A DNA stretch of 64,000 nt, taken from positions 2,609,501-2,673,500 of the forward strand of contig NC_007722.1 in the NCBI RefSeq assembly GCF_000013005.1, in the 5' to 3' direction. Positions 41,913-50,096 of this stretch are shown one piece after another. Position 1 is the stretch's first letter. Each line of letters begins with the position of its first letter. Under the pieces are notes generated by a model. The model did not search any database, was not told the origin of the DNA, and saw only the letters and a program-made list of their open reading frames with translations. The DNA is from Erythrobacter litoralis HTCC2594 (GTDB taxonomy: Bacteria > Pseudomonadota > Alphaproteobacteria > Sphingomonadales > Sphingomonadaceae). The position numbers and the translations under genes were made by a program.

Positions 41913-42980
41913 CTATTCATCCTCATCCTCCCGGCCTACGAGCGCCAGCGCCCGAGCGCGGCGCTGGTGCAGTTGGTGCCAGCGCAGCAGCGCTTCCTCG
42001 CGGCCATGGGTGATCCAGGTCTCGTGCGGATCGACTTCCTCGACGGTGCGGGTGAGCTCGCCCCAATCGGCGTGGTCGGAGATGACGAGCGGCAGCTCGA
42101 CGTTGCGCTGGCGGGCGCGCTGGCGCACGCGCATCCAGCCGCTCGCCATGGCGGTGATCGGTTCGGGCAGGCGGCGGCTCCAGCGGTCGTTCAGCGCGCT
42201 GGGCGGGCTGACGACGATGTGGCCGCGCATCTCGTCCTTCTTGGCGTCGCTCACCAGCCGCAATTCGCCGAGATCGACGCCGTGCTCCTCATAGAGCCTG
42301 CACATCTTCTCCATCGCGCCGTGGAGATAGATCGGCTGGTGGTGCCCTGCGGCGCGCAGTTCCGCGATCACCCGCTGCGCCTTGCCCAGCGCATAAGCAC
42401 CGACCAGCACGCATCGCTCGGGGTGCGCCGCCAGCCGCTCGAGCAGTTTCGCCATCTCGTCCTCGATCGGGGGATGGGTGAAGACCGGCAAGCCAAAGGT
42501 CGCCTCGGTGATGAAGATGTCGCAGGGCGTGACCTGGAAGGGCGGACAGGTGGGATCGGGGCGGCGCTTGTAATCGCCGGTAATCACGACCCGCTCACCG
42601 GCATGTTCGAGCAGGATCTGCGCGCTGCCCAGCACGTGACCCGCTGGGACATAGGTCGCATCGACGCCGCCCTTCAGCCGGATGGTTTCGCCATATTCGA
42701 CCGGCACCGCCTTGGTCGGGATCTCGCCGTTCTCGTCCTCGGCCCCGGTGCGATAGCGCAGCTTCATGATGGCCAGCGTTTCAGGCGTGGCGACGGTTTC
42801 GCCGTGGCCGCCGCGCGCGTGATCGGCATGGCCATGCGTCACCAGCGCGCGCTCTACCGGGCGGCCGGGATCGATCCAGCAATCGGCAGGCTCGATATGG
42901 ATGCCCCACGGTTCGGGCCTGATCCAGGAAAAGGGAGGGCTCACAATGGATGAAATGTGAAGAAACCTGTGGAGTTCCAT
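41913..42980 (-). CDS. Ligase-associated DNA exonuclease (metallo-beta-lactamase/beta-CASP)
   Basis: A beta-lactamase-fold nuclease of about 355 residues that typically accompanies this type of DNA ligase. Motif 2 is ALVTHGHADHARGGHG (HxHxDH at about residue 48), AGHVLGSAQILLEHAG is motif 3 and VITGDYKRRPDP motif 4. The beta-CASP His motifs are in SDHADWGEL and ETWITHG. The start is unsure. ATG 42980 is used, but the conserved region begins at a GTG (42944, VSPPFSWIRPEP). The gene precedes the ligase by a repeat-filled gap of 122 bp. The Lhr-type helicase and metallophosphoesterase often found in the same operon are absent. Confidence 0.85.
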   Translation of the reverse strand: MELHRFLHISSIVSPPFSWIRPEPWGIHIEPADCWIDPGRPVERALVTHGHADHARGGHGETVATPETLAIMKLRYRTGAEDENGEIPTKAVPVEYGETIRLKGGVDATYVPAGHVLGSAQILLEHAGERVVITGDYKRRPDPTCPPFQVTPCDIFITEATFGLPVFTHPPIEDEMAKLLERLAAHPERCVLVGAYALGKAQRVIAELRAAGHHQPIYLHGAMEKMCRLYEEHGVDLGELRLVSDAKKDEMRGHIVVSPPSALNDRWSRRLPEPITAMASGWMRVRQRARQRNVELPLVISDHADWGELTRTVEEVDPHETWITHGREEALLRWHQLHQRRARALALVGREDEDE

Positions 42981-43114
42981 CAATCAGAGTCATTGACTCT
43001 CGAAAAAATAGCTCTGGGTTATCTTGATCGGCGATTCGGCGTATGCCAAATAGGATGCGTCCTATACGGACCGCGAGACCGCAAAAAGTGGCCGTGTGAC
43101 CAGTCTATGTTGAT

Positions 43115-43225
43115 TTAAAAGTTGAACGAATATTGGCGCGGCCAACGGCGGGTGTGCTCGCACACATCTTCCCACCGACCGAAACGCCAACGGCGATACG
43201 CACAAACGTGCACACGTCGCTCCAT
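43115..43225 (-). CDS. Possible Arg/Trp-rich small protein (36 aa)
   Basis: A 36-codon frame beginning MERRVHVCAYRRWRFG and ending PRQYSFNF. AAAGGAG (43238-43232) stands 6 nt before the ATG, an excellent ribosome-binding site. The peptide is strongly basic with four Trp and no membrane segment. Its mRNA leader contains a strong hairpin (43272-43294) and GCCGACT directly before the ATG, which can pair with AGTCGGC at 43268-43262 or with GTCGGC at 43253-43248. Such alternative pairing around a start codon resembles a regulated leader. I do not recognise a family; evidence is only the translation signal and leader structure. Confidence 0.4.
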   Translation of the reverse strand: MERRVHVCAYRRWRFGRWEDVCEHTRRWPRQYSFNF

Positions 43226-43402
43226 AGTCGGCTCCTTTGCTCTGAACGCCGACAAAAAGTTGCCGACTCCTCCGAGGGGCCTCGTGCCCCTCGGGCGGCA
43301 TCAAGCGGCACCGAGGTTCGGAGGTTCAGAAAAAAGGGGTCACACGACCATCAGCCATGAAGGCTGATTGAGGCGATTCGGTCAAATAGTCGTGATGGAG
43401 TT

Positions 43403-43418
43403 TTCCCCAAGCGGGGAA
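43403..43418 (-). terminator. Hairpin directly after clpA
   Basis: Minus strand: TTCCCC GCTT GGGGAA right after the clpA stop codon (43421-43419). Six perfect pairs but followed by AACTCC rather than a T-run, so termination is uncertain. Confidence 0.3.
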
Positions 43419-45797
43419 TCAGCCTCCGCCTTCGTCCTTGCTGTCACCAGCTTCGGGTTCGGCCTTCTTCGGCGAAGCTTTCTTCGCCGCAGGTTTGCGC
43501 TTGGGCGCAGCGCGCTTAGCTTTGGGCGGTGCAGGCGTAAGCTCGAAATTCGGCTTGCCGTCCTTGATGCTGACCTGCACTTCACCGCCATCGGCGAGCT
43601 TGCCGAACAGCAGTTCCTCGGCCAGCGGCTGCTTGATCTTCTCCTGCAACAGGCGGCCCATCGGGCGCGCGCCATAGAGACGGTCGTAGCCCTTGTCGGC
43701 CAGCCACGCACGAGCGTCCGCGTCGAACTGGATATCGACATTCTGCTCGGCCAGCTGCAATTCGAGCTGCAGGATGAACTTGTCGACCACGCGGGCGACG
43801 GTGTCCTTGCCGAGATAGCCGAACGGCACGATGGCATCCAAGCGGTTGCGGAATTCCGGCGTGAACATGCGCTTCACGGCCTCTTCGCTGGCGTCTTCCT
43901 TCGACACGTCGCCGAAGCCGATGCCCTGGCGCGCCATGTCGGCGGCACCGGCATTGGTCGTCATGATCAGCACGACATTGCGGAAATCGACCGTCTTGCC
44001 GTGGTGGTCAGTCAGGCGGCCGTTATCCATCACCTGCAGCAGGATGTTGAACAGGTCCGGATGGGCTTTCTCGATCTCGTCGAGCAGCAGCACGCAATGC
44101 GGGTTCTGGTCGACCGCATCGGTCAGCAGCCCCCCCTGGTCGTAACCGACGTAGCCCGGAGGCGCGCCGATCAGGCGCGAGACGCTGTGGCGCTCCATAT
44201 ATTCGGACATGTCGAAGCGCTTGAGCTCGATACCCATGATCGATGCGAGCTGGCGCGCGACCTCGGTCTTGCCGACACCGGTCGGGCCGGAGAACAGGAA
44301 CGAACCGATCGGCTTGTCCGGATCGCGCAGGCCCGCGCGGCTGAGCTTCATCGCGGTCGAGAGCTTCTTCACCGCCGGATCCTGCCCGAAGACGACATGC
44401 TTAAGGTCGCGCTCGAGATTTTCCAGCGCCTTCTTGTCGTCCTTCGATACCGATTTCGGCGGGATGCGTGCCATGGTCGCGATGACCTGCTCGATCTCCT
44501 TGGCGGTGATCTTCTTCTTGCGGCGGCTCGGCGGCACCAGCATCTGCATCGCGCCCACTTCGTCGACCACATCGATCGCCTTGTCGGGCAGCTTGCGGTC
44601 GTTGATGTACCGCGCCGAGAGCTCGACGGCGGTCTTGAGCGCATCGAGCGTGTATTTGACTTTGTGGTGATCTTCGAAGGCGCTCTTGAGGCCCTTGAGG
44701 ATCTTCACCGTATCTTCGATCGTCGGTTCGTTGACATCGATCTTCTGGAACCGGCGCAGCAGCGCGCGATCCTTTTCGAAGTGATTGCGGAATTCCTTGT
44801 AGGTGGTCGATCCGATGCAGCGGATGGTCCCGCCCGAAAGCGCGGGCTTGAGCAGGTTGGAAGCATCCATCGCCCCACCACTGGTCGCACCGGCACCGAT
44901 GACCGTGTGAATCTCGTCGATAAACAGGATCGCTTCGGGCATCTTTTCGAGTTCGGAGACGACCTGCTTCAAACGCTCCTCGAAATCGCCGCGATAGCGC
45001 GTCCCGGCGAGCAGCGCGCCCATGTCGAGCGAGTAGATCACAGCGTCTTCCAAGACTTCGGGAACGTCGCCTTCGACGATCTTGCGTGCGAGACCTTCGG
45101 CAATGGCGGTTTTTCCGACGCCGGGATCGCCGACATAGAGCGGGTTGTTCTTGCTGCGGCGGCACAGAATCTGGACCGTCCGGTCCACTTCGGGCCCGCG
45201 GCCGATCAGCGGATCGATGCGGCCGTCCTCGGCCTTTTTGTTGAGATTGACCGTGAACTGGTCGAGCGCGGTTTCCTTCTTGTTGCCGCCGTCGGACTTG
45301 CTGTCTTCGGCCTGGCCTTCGTCGGACCCCTGCGGCGCGCGGCTCTCCAATTGCTTGCCGCCCTTGCCGATGCCGTGGCTGATAAAGCTGACGGCATCGA
45401 GCCGGCTCATGTCTTGCTGTTGCAGGAAATAAACTGCATAGCTGTCGCGCTCGCTGAACAAAGCGACCAGCACGTTGGCGCCTGTCACGGTGTCCTTGCC
45501 CGAGGACTGGACGTGCAGGATCGCCCGCTGGATCACGCGCTGGAATCCGGCGGTCGGCTGCGGCTCGCTGCCTTCCTCGGTCTGCAGCGACTGGTATTCC
45601 TGGTCGAGATAGGCCTTCACGACACTGGACAGCTCTTCCAGGTCGACCCCGCAAGCGGTCATCACCTCGGTCGCATCCTCGTCTGCGACCAGCGCGAGCA
45701 GCAGGTGCTCGAGCGTGGCGTATTCGTGGCGACGCTCGCGCGCTGAATCGATCGCGGCATGGAGCGTCTTTTCGAGGTTCTGGGCGAAACTGGGCAT
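43419..45797 (-). CDS. clpA: ATP-dependent Clp protease ATP-binding subunit ClpA
   Basis: A 792-residue AAA+ unfoldase that feeds substrates to ClpP. The double Clp N-domain starts MPSFAQNLEKTLHAAIDSAR. The first ATPase has LYVGDPGVGKTAIAEGLAR and ILFIDEIHTVIGAGATSGG, and the second has FLFSGPTGVGKTEVARQLA and VLLLDEIEKAHPDLFN. The IGF-like ClpP loop is in ARQGIGFGDVS. The last 40 residues form an unusual Ala/Pro/Lys-rich basic tail (KAKRAAPKRKPAAKKASPKK) ending acidic. No clpS gene is adjacent. A 150-bp gap separates it from DUF1192 upstream. Confidence 0.95.
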   Translation of the reverse strand: MPSFAQNLEKTLHAAIDSARERRHEYATLEHLLLALVADEDATEVMTACGVDLEELSSVVKAYLDQEYQSLQTEEGSEPQPTAGFQRVIQRAILHVQSSGKDTVTGANVLVALFSERDSYAVYFLQQQDMSRLDAVSFISHGIGKGGKQLESRAPQGSDEGQAEDSKSDGGNKKETALDQFTVNLNKKAEDGRIDPLIGRGPEVDRTVQILCRRSKNNPLYVGDPGVGKTAIAEGLARKIVEGDVPEVLEDAVIYSLDMGALLAGTRYRGDFEERLKQVVSELEKMPEAILFIDEIHTVIGAGATSGGAMDASNLLKPALSGGTIRCIGSTTYKEFRNHFEKDRALLRRFQKIDVNEPTIEDTVKILKGLKSAFEDHHKVKYTLDALKTAVELSARYINDRKLPDKAIDVVDEVGAMQMLVPPSRRKKKITAKEIEQVIATMARIPPKSVSKDDKKALENLERDLKHVVFGQDPAVKKLSTAMKLSRAGLRDPDKPIGSFLFSGPTGVGKTEVARQLASIMGIELKRFDMSEYMERHSVSRLIGAPPGYVGYDQGGLLTDAVDQNPHCVLLLDEIEKAHPDLFNILLQVMDNGRLTDHHGKTVDFRNVVLIMTTNAGAADMARQGIGFGDVSKEDASEEAVKRMFTPEFRNRLDAIVPFGYLGKDTVARVVDKFILQLELQLAEQNVDIQFDADARAWLADKGYDRLYGARPMGRLLQEKIKQPLAEELLFGKLADGGEVQVSIKDGKPNFELTPAPPKAKRAAPKRKPAAKKASPKKAEPEAGDSKDEGGG

Positions 45798-45947
45798 CAG
45801 ATCACTTTCACTGCGGGAGAAATGCCTCTCCGAACGGAGAGTATGAGAAGGTATGGTTAACCAATCCTAAATCGCGGTGTGTCGGGGGACGCGTGGAAGG
45901 GCTCTGGAAGATATAGGAACCGCCGGCCAGATTGCGACTCTCGCCGC

Positions 45948-46151
45948 TCACGACCCAGGCTTTCCGAACAAGGCATCGGCGGCTGCGCGGTGGGCGTCGA
46001 CCTTGGCCCGGTGTTGTTCGACCCGCGCGATTTCCAGTTGAAGCAAGCGGATCCGCTCGGCCAGTTCGTCCTGCGAATAGGGGCCGAGGTCTTCTGCGGC
46101 GAGCTTGCTCGCGGCATCGCCCCTGGGGCGCGGAAGGTCATCATCTTCCAT
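45948..46151 (-). CDS. DUF1192 family small protein
   Basis: A 67-residue protein typical of the alphaproteobacterial DUF1192 family: acidic start MEDDDLPRPRGDAASKLAAE, then a helical coiled-coil-like stretch (YSQDELAERIRLLQLEIARV) and the conserved HRAAADALFGKPG ending. Function unknown. Diverges from the quinone oxidoreductase gene, 110 bp apart, a pairing often kept in this group. Confidence 0.75.
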   Translation of the reverse strand: MEDDDLPRPRGDAASKLAAEDLGPYSQDELAERIRLLQLEIARVEQHRAKVDAHRAAADALFGKPGS

Positions 46152-46261
46152 TGGCAGCAGTGTCGCCGGGCTGGATGCTTGCTGTCAATACGCCGTAAGG
46201 CTAGGTGCCCATCAAAAGAAGAGAACCGGATCGCGTTCTGCATCGTGGTGGACAGGAACGA

Positions 46262-47272
46262 ATGGTGGATACGCTTCCCAAGAATATGACGGCCATCGGC
46301 ATGGACCGGCCCGGCGCGCCGGACGTGCTGCGAACCGAGACCGCAGATGTGCCGCAGCCCGGCCCCGGCGAGGTGCTGGTCCAAGTTGCTTGGGCCGGGG
46401 TCAATCGGCCCGACTGCATCCAGCGCGCGGGCCATTATCCCGCCCCTCCGGGAGCTTCGCCGATCCTCGGGCTCGAGGTCTCGGGCCGCATCATCGCGCT
46501 CGGCGATGGCGTACCCGAAACGCTGCTCGGCGAGACCGTCTGCGCGCTGACCCCGGGCGGCGGCTATGCCGAATATTGCAAGGTGCCGGTCGGCCACTGC
46601 CTGCCGGTTCCAGACGACCTGCCGCTCGACCAGGCGGCCGCTGTTCCTGAAACCCTGTTCACTGTCTGGCACAATGTGTTCCAGCGCGGGTGCGCGCGTG
46701 AGGGCGAAACGCTGCTGGTACACGGCGGCACCAGCGGGATCGGCACCATGGCGACGATGCTCGCCAAGGCTTTCGACATGCAGGTCATCGTGACGTGCGG
46801 CGACGATGCCAAGTGCGAGGCTGCGCGCGAGGTCGGGGCGGATCATGCGATCAATTACAAAACCCAGGACTTCGTCGAGGAAGTGAAGGCGATCACGCGG
46901 GGCAAGGGCGTGGAGGTCGTGCTCGACATGGTCTCGGGCGATTATGTCGCGCGCAACCTCAAGTGCCTGGCAGAAGACGGGCGGCATGTGACGATCGCGG
47001 TGCTCGGCGGAATGCAGGCAGAGCTCAACATGGCCTTCATCATGAGCCGTCGCCTGACGCTGACAGGCTCGACTCTCAGGCCGCGCAGCGACGCTTTCAA
47101 GACCGCGCTTTGCGACGAGATCGGCCAGATCGCCTGGCCGCTCATCTTGAACGGCACGATCCGCCCGGTCATGGACCGCAGCTTCCCGCTTGCCGATGCG
47201 GCGTCCGCCCATGCGCGGATGGAGGCGGGCGATCACATCGGCAAGATCGTGCTGGAGGTTGCCGGTGGGTGA
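46262..47272 (+). CDS. NAD(P)H:quinone oxidoreductase (zinc-less MDR)
   Basis: A 336-residue medium-chain reductase of the QOR/PIG3 type. The N-terminal GroES-like domain has VAWAGVNRPDCIQRAGHYPA and PPGASPILGLEVSGRI. The Rossmann part has LLVHGGTSGIGTMATMLAKA (nucleotide loop) and VVLDMVSGDYVARNLK. No zinc-binding cysteine cluster. The ATG at 46262 follows AGGAACG; the open frame further upstream is not conserved. Overlaps the following GST gene by 8 nt, suggesting a joint detoxification role. Confidence 0.87.
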   Translation: MVDTLPKNMTAIGMDRPGAPDVLRTETADVPQPGPGEVLVQVAWAGVNRPDCIQRAGHYPAPPGASPILGLEVSGRIIALGDGVPETLLGETVCALTPGGGYAEYCKVPVGHCLPVPDDLPLDQAAAVPETLFTVWHNVFQRGCAREGETLLVHGGTSGIGTMATMLAKAFDMQVIVTCGDDAKCEAAREVGADHAINYKTQDFVEEVKAITRGKGVEVVLDMVSGDYVARNLKCLAEDGRHVTIAVLGGMQAELNMAFIMSRRLTLTGSTLRPRSDAFKTALCDEIGQIAWPLILNGTIRPVMDRSFPLADAASAHARMEAGDHIGKIVLEVAGG

Positions 47273-47882
47273 GAAACTGCTCCTTCATGAAGACCCGCGC
47301 AGCGGCAATTGCTACAAGATCAAGCTGACCGCCGCGCTCCTGAGCGTGCCCTTGGATACGCGGCGATACGACATCATGAAGGGCGAAACACGAACGCCCG
47401 AGTTTCTCGCCGGTATCAATGCGCACGGCCGCATCCCGGTGCTCCAGGTCGGCGAGCGCATGCTGCCGGAAAGCAATGCCGCCTGCTGGTATCTTGCGGA
47501 AGGGTCGGCGCTGATCCCCGACGAGCCCTTCGATCGAGCGCAGATGCTCCGCTGGATGTTCTTCGAGCAATACAGCCACGAACCCAATATCGCGACCTTG
47601 CGATTCTGGTGTCGTTTTATCGGCGAGAGCAATCTGTCGCAGCCGCAAAAGGCTCAAATGATGCCCAAACGCATCGCTGGGCAGGAGGCGCTGGCGACGA
47701 TGGATCGCCACTTGCAGGAACGCGAATGGTTTGTGGGCAGCGCTGCGTCGCTCGCCGATATCGCGCTCTATGCCTACACGCATGTCGCCAATGAAGGCGG
47801 GTTCGATCTTGCACCCTATCCGGCGATCAAAAGCTGGCTGGAGCGCGTACCGTCGCTCCCGGGTTTTGTTGAAATGGCCTGA
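47265..47882 (+). CDS. Glutathione S-transferase family protein
   Basis: A 205-residue cytosolic GST. The thioredoxin-like N-domain has LLHEDPRSGNCYKIKLTAAL, RIPVLQVGERMLPESNAACW (cis-Pro and Glu-Ser glutathione-binding motif). The helical C-domain has FVGSAASLADIALYAYTHVA with the N-capping motif. Substrate is not predictable. The GTG start overlaps the quinone oxidoreductase stop by 8 nt. Confidence 0.86.
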   Translation: MGEKLLLHEDPRSGNCYKIKLTAALLSVPLDTRRYDIMKGETRTPEFLAGINAHGRIPVLQVGERMLPESNAACWYLAEGSALIPDEPFDRAQMLRWMFFEQYSHEPNIATLRFWCRFIGESNLSQPQKAQMMPKRIAGQEALATMDRHLQEREWFVGSAASLADIALYAYTHVANEGGFDLAPYPAIKSWLERVPSLPGFVEMA

Positions 47883-47976
47883 GGCCGGATCGACGCCGAG
47901 GGTGTCGCAGTTTCGTCTCAAAGCATTCGATCCGTCACCGAACTGTGAATCGGTTGTAACAATTTCGCCGTAGTGC

Positions 47977-47996
47977 GTCCGATATATTCATCGGAC
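47977..47996. promoter_or_regulatory. Inverted repeat before LpxH-like gene
   Basis: GTCCGAT, loop ATATTC, ATCGGAC: a perfect 7-bp inverted repeat ending 13 nt before the ATG at 48010. It is followed at once by the ribosome-binding site (GAGGAG). Could be an operator or an mRNA stem near the RBS. Confidence 0.45.
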
Positions 47997-48009
47997 ACGA
48001 GGAGCTTTC

Positions 48010-48918
48010 ATGCTCGACGATGGCACTGCGCACCTGCCCGCCGGTCTGGCCGGTCTTTCCAACATCGCGGAATTCCCCCCGGTCGCGCCGTCCGTGCCCG
48101 AGCGGCAGGTCGAGGAACGGCGAAAGTATCGCACGATCTGGATCAGCGATGTCCATCTCGGCACCAAGGGCTGCAATGCGGAACTGCTGATCGACTTCCT
48201 CGACCACACCGACAGCGAGACGATGTACCTGGTCGGCGACATCATCGACGGCTGGCGGCTGAAGAAGAAGTTCTATTGGCCGCCCGAGCACAACGACATC
48301 GTCTGGCGGGTGCTCAAGCGCGCCAGGCGCGGCACGCGCGTCGTCTACATTCCCGGCAATCACGACGAGATGGTGCGACCCTTCTCGGGCATGAATTTCG
48401 GCGGCATCGAAATCGCCCGCGCCGCCTTTCACGATACTGCCGACGGACGCCGGCTGATGGTGCTGCACGGGGACGAGTTCGACACCATCATGCTCGCCCA
48501 CCGCTGGCTCGCCTTCGTCGGGGACGCGCTGTACCACGTCATGATGAAGCTGAACGGCTGGGTCGCTTCGGTGCGCAAGGTGTTGGACCTGCCCTATTGG
48601 TCGATCTCGAAAGCGGCCAAGCACAAGGTCAAGAACGCCGTCGAGTTCATCTCGAAATACGAAGAGGTCGTTGCCCGCGCCGCTGGCGAGCGCGGTGTCG
48701 ATGGCGTTGTCTGCGGCCACATTCATACTGCGGAGGCGCGCGTGTTCGAGCACGAAGGCAGGCCGGTCGAATACTGGAACGATGGCGACTGGGTCGAAGG
48801 CTGCAACGCGCTGGTCGAGCATTTCGATGGACGCATGGAAATTCTTCATTGGGCCGAGGAAGTGGCGCGACGCGAGTCAATCGCCACCGCCGACGAAGCG
48901 GCGCGCGAGGCGGCATGA
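48010..48918 (+). CDS. UDP-2,3-diacylglucosamine pyrophosphatase-like metallophosphatase
   Basis: A 302-residue calcineurin-type phosphoesterase related to LpxH, which cleaves UDP-2,3-diacylglucosamine in lipid A synthesis. Metal motifs are TIWISDVHLGTKGC (DxH), LVGDIIDGW (GD), YIPGNHDEMVRP (GNHD), MVLHGDEFD and VVCGHIHTAEARVF (GHxH). The first 38 residues are an unconserved leader. The ATG at 48010 has GAGGAG 8 nt upstream. ATGA overlap with the glycosyltransferase gene suggests joint use in envelope lipid synthesis. Relation to true LpxH is inferred. Confidence 0.82.
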   Translation: MLDDGTAHLPAGLAGLSNIAEFPPVAPSVPERQVEERRKYRTIWISDVHLGTKGCNAELLIDFLDHTDSETMYLVGDIIDGWRLKKKFYWPPEHNDIVWRVLKRARRGTRVVYIPGNHDEMVRPFSGMNFGGIEIARAAFHDTADGRRLMVLHGDEFDTIMLAHRWLAFVGDALYHVMMKLNGWVASVRKVLDLPYWSISKAAKHKVKNAVEFISKYEEVVARAAGERGVDGVVCGHIHTAEARVFEHEGRPVEYWNDGDWVEGCNALVEHFDGRMEILHWAEEVARRESIATADEAAREAA

Positions 48919-49985
48919 ACCATCCGCTCCCCGTCGGCGCTGCCGAGCGCATGGGATCGGTCGCGGGCCAGCATATCGCCATCGTGACCGATGCCTGGTT
49001 TCCCCAGATGAATGGCGTCGTGCGCACGCTCACGACCACGATCAAGCACTTACACGGTTTTGGGCACACCGTCTCGGTCGTCTCGCCCGATCAGTATTGT
49101 TCGGTGCCGTGCCCGACTTACCCTGAGATTCGTCTGGCGCTCGCGTGGCCGGGCGCAGTCGGGCGCAGGCTCGCCGAATTGCGACCCGACGCCGTACATA
49201 TCGCCACCGAAGGCCCGCTCGGCCTCGCCGCGCGGCGCTGGTGCCGCAAACGGGACGTGCCCTTTACGACCGCCTATCACTCCCAGTTCCCCGATTACCT
49301 CGCGCGCCGCACCGGCCTGCCCGCCGATCTGTTCTGGCCCTATTTTCGCTGGTTTCATGGACCGGCTGCGCGGATCATGGTTGCGACCGAGAGCATCCGC
49401 TGCGAACTACGCGAGCAAGGGCTGGAGAAGCTCCATCACTGGAGCCGGGGCGTCGATCTCGCCTGCTTTTCGCCCGATGCACCGCCGCCGCCCGAATTTG
49501 CCGGTATGGACGGCCCGATCCTGCTCTATGTCGGTCGCATCGCGGTCGAGAAGAACATCGAGGCTTTTCTCGACTGTGCCTATCCCGGCACCAAGGTCGT
49601 GGTGGGCGATGGACCGGCGCGGGCTTCGCTGGAAGCGCGCTATCCCGAGGCTCGTTTTCTCGGACGCAAGAGCGGGCGCGAGCTCGCCGGATGCTATGCC
49701 GGTGCCGGGGTATTCGTGTTCCCGAGCAAGACCGATACGTTCGGACTGGTCATAATCGAAGCGCTCGCTTGCGGCACGCCGGTGGCCGCTTATCCGGTCC
49801 CCGGCCCGGTCGATATCGTCACCGACAGGGTTGGAGCGCTCTCGCACGATCTCGACCGCGCCATCGCCGCAGCAGCCTTTTGCAAGCGCGCCGACTGCGT
49901 CGCCCATGGCCGCCAATTCAGCTGGGAAGCGGCCACCTTGCAATTCCTTTCCGGTCTGCGCGCCTTCGAGCCGGAAATGCTCTGA
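48915..49985 (+). CDS. Family 4 glycosyltransferase
   Basis: A 356-residue GT-B glycosyltransferase of the GT4 family. N-terminal IAIVTDAWFPQMNGVVRTL at about residues 21-39 is the acceptor domain, with FTTAYHSQFPDYLARRTG. The donor domain has LLYVGRIAVEKNIEAFLDC, VVGDGPARASLEARYP and the E-x7-E motif KTDTFGLVIIEALACGTPVA. Relatives move mannose or glucuronic acid onto diacylglycerol or lipids; the donor here is unknown. Coupled to the LpxH-like phosphatase, so a glycolipid role is plausible. Confidence 0.85.
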   Translation: MNHPLPVGAAERMGSVAGQHIAIVTDAWFPQMNGVVRTLTTTIKHLHGFGHTVSVVSPDQYCSVPCPTYPEIRLALAWPGAVGRRLAELRPDAVHIATEGPLGLAARRWCRKRDVPFTTAYHSQFPDYLARRTGLPADLFWPYFRWFHGPAARIMVATESIRCELREQGLEKLHHWSRGVDLACFSPDAPPPPEFAGMDGPILLYVGRIAVEKNIEAFLDCAYPGTKVVVGDGPARASLEARYPEARFLGRKSGRELAGCYAGAGVFVFPSKTDTFGLVIIEALACGTPVAAYPVPGPVDIVTDRVGALSHDLDRAIAAAAFCKRADCVAHGRQFSWEAATLQFLSGLRAFEPEML

Positions 49986-50052
49986 GGCGCACCCCAGCAC
50001 GCAATCTGTCCCTTGCTGCCACCGACCATATCGCCTACATGATCCGGCAAGC

Positions 50053-50084
50053 GGCCGCTCCGGAAGGGGCGGCCCTTCTATTTT
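50053..50084 (+). terminator. Intrinsic-type terminator before trcR
   Basis: GGCCGCTCC, loop GGAA, GGGGCGGCC form a 9-bp stem with one G-U pair. CTTCTATTTT follows. It ends 12 nt before the trcR start. It could end the glycosyltransferase transcript or act in the trcR leader. Confidence 0.55.
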
Positions 50085-50096
50085 CAAGAGGTAGAC

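Larger units (their letters stand above)
42981..43418. other. 438-bp structured intergenic region
   Basis: No large gene is supported here. It holds several hairpins: GTGTGC-TC-GCACAC near 43152, CCGAGGGGC-CTCGT-GCCCCTCGG (43272-43294), ATCAGCC-ATGAA-GGCTGAT (43350-43368) and TTCCCC-AAGC-GGGGAA (43403-43418) next to the clpA stop. A small ORF with a good ribosome-binding site lies at 43225-43115 on the minus strand. Base composition is less biased than in its neighbours. It could encode an RNA and/or a small protein. Confidence 0.5.

Noticed and set aside
43122..43367. Two plus-strand frames (81 and 75 codons) in the clpA-nuclease spacer
   Set aside because: No ribosome-binding site or recognisable content; they are antisense to the better-supported 36-codon frame.
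43368..45746. 792-codon plus-strand frame opposite clpA
   Set aside because: ClpA is certain on the minus strand; the plus frame has no family features.
43419..46151. clpS next to clpA
   Set aside because: The only small gene nearby is DUF1192; no ClpS motifs were found in either strand of the flanking DNA.
47973..48914. Upstream extension of the glycosyltransferase by 314 codons
   Set aside because: The extension overlaps the LpxH-like gene out of frame and is not glycosyltransferase-like; the ATG at 48915 with ATGA overlap is the natural start.
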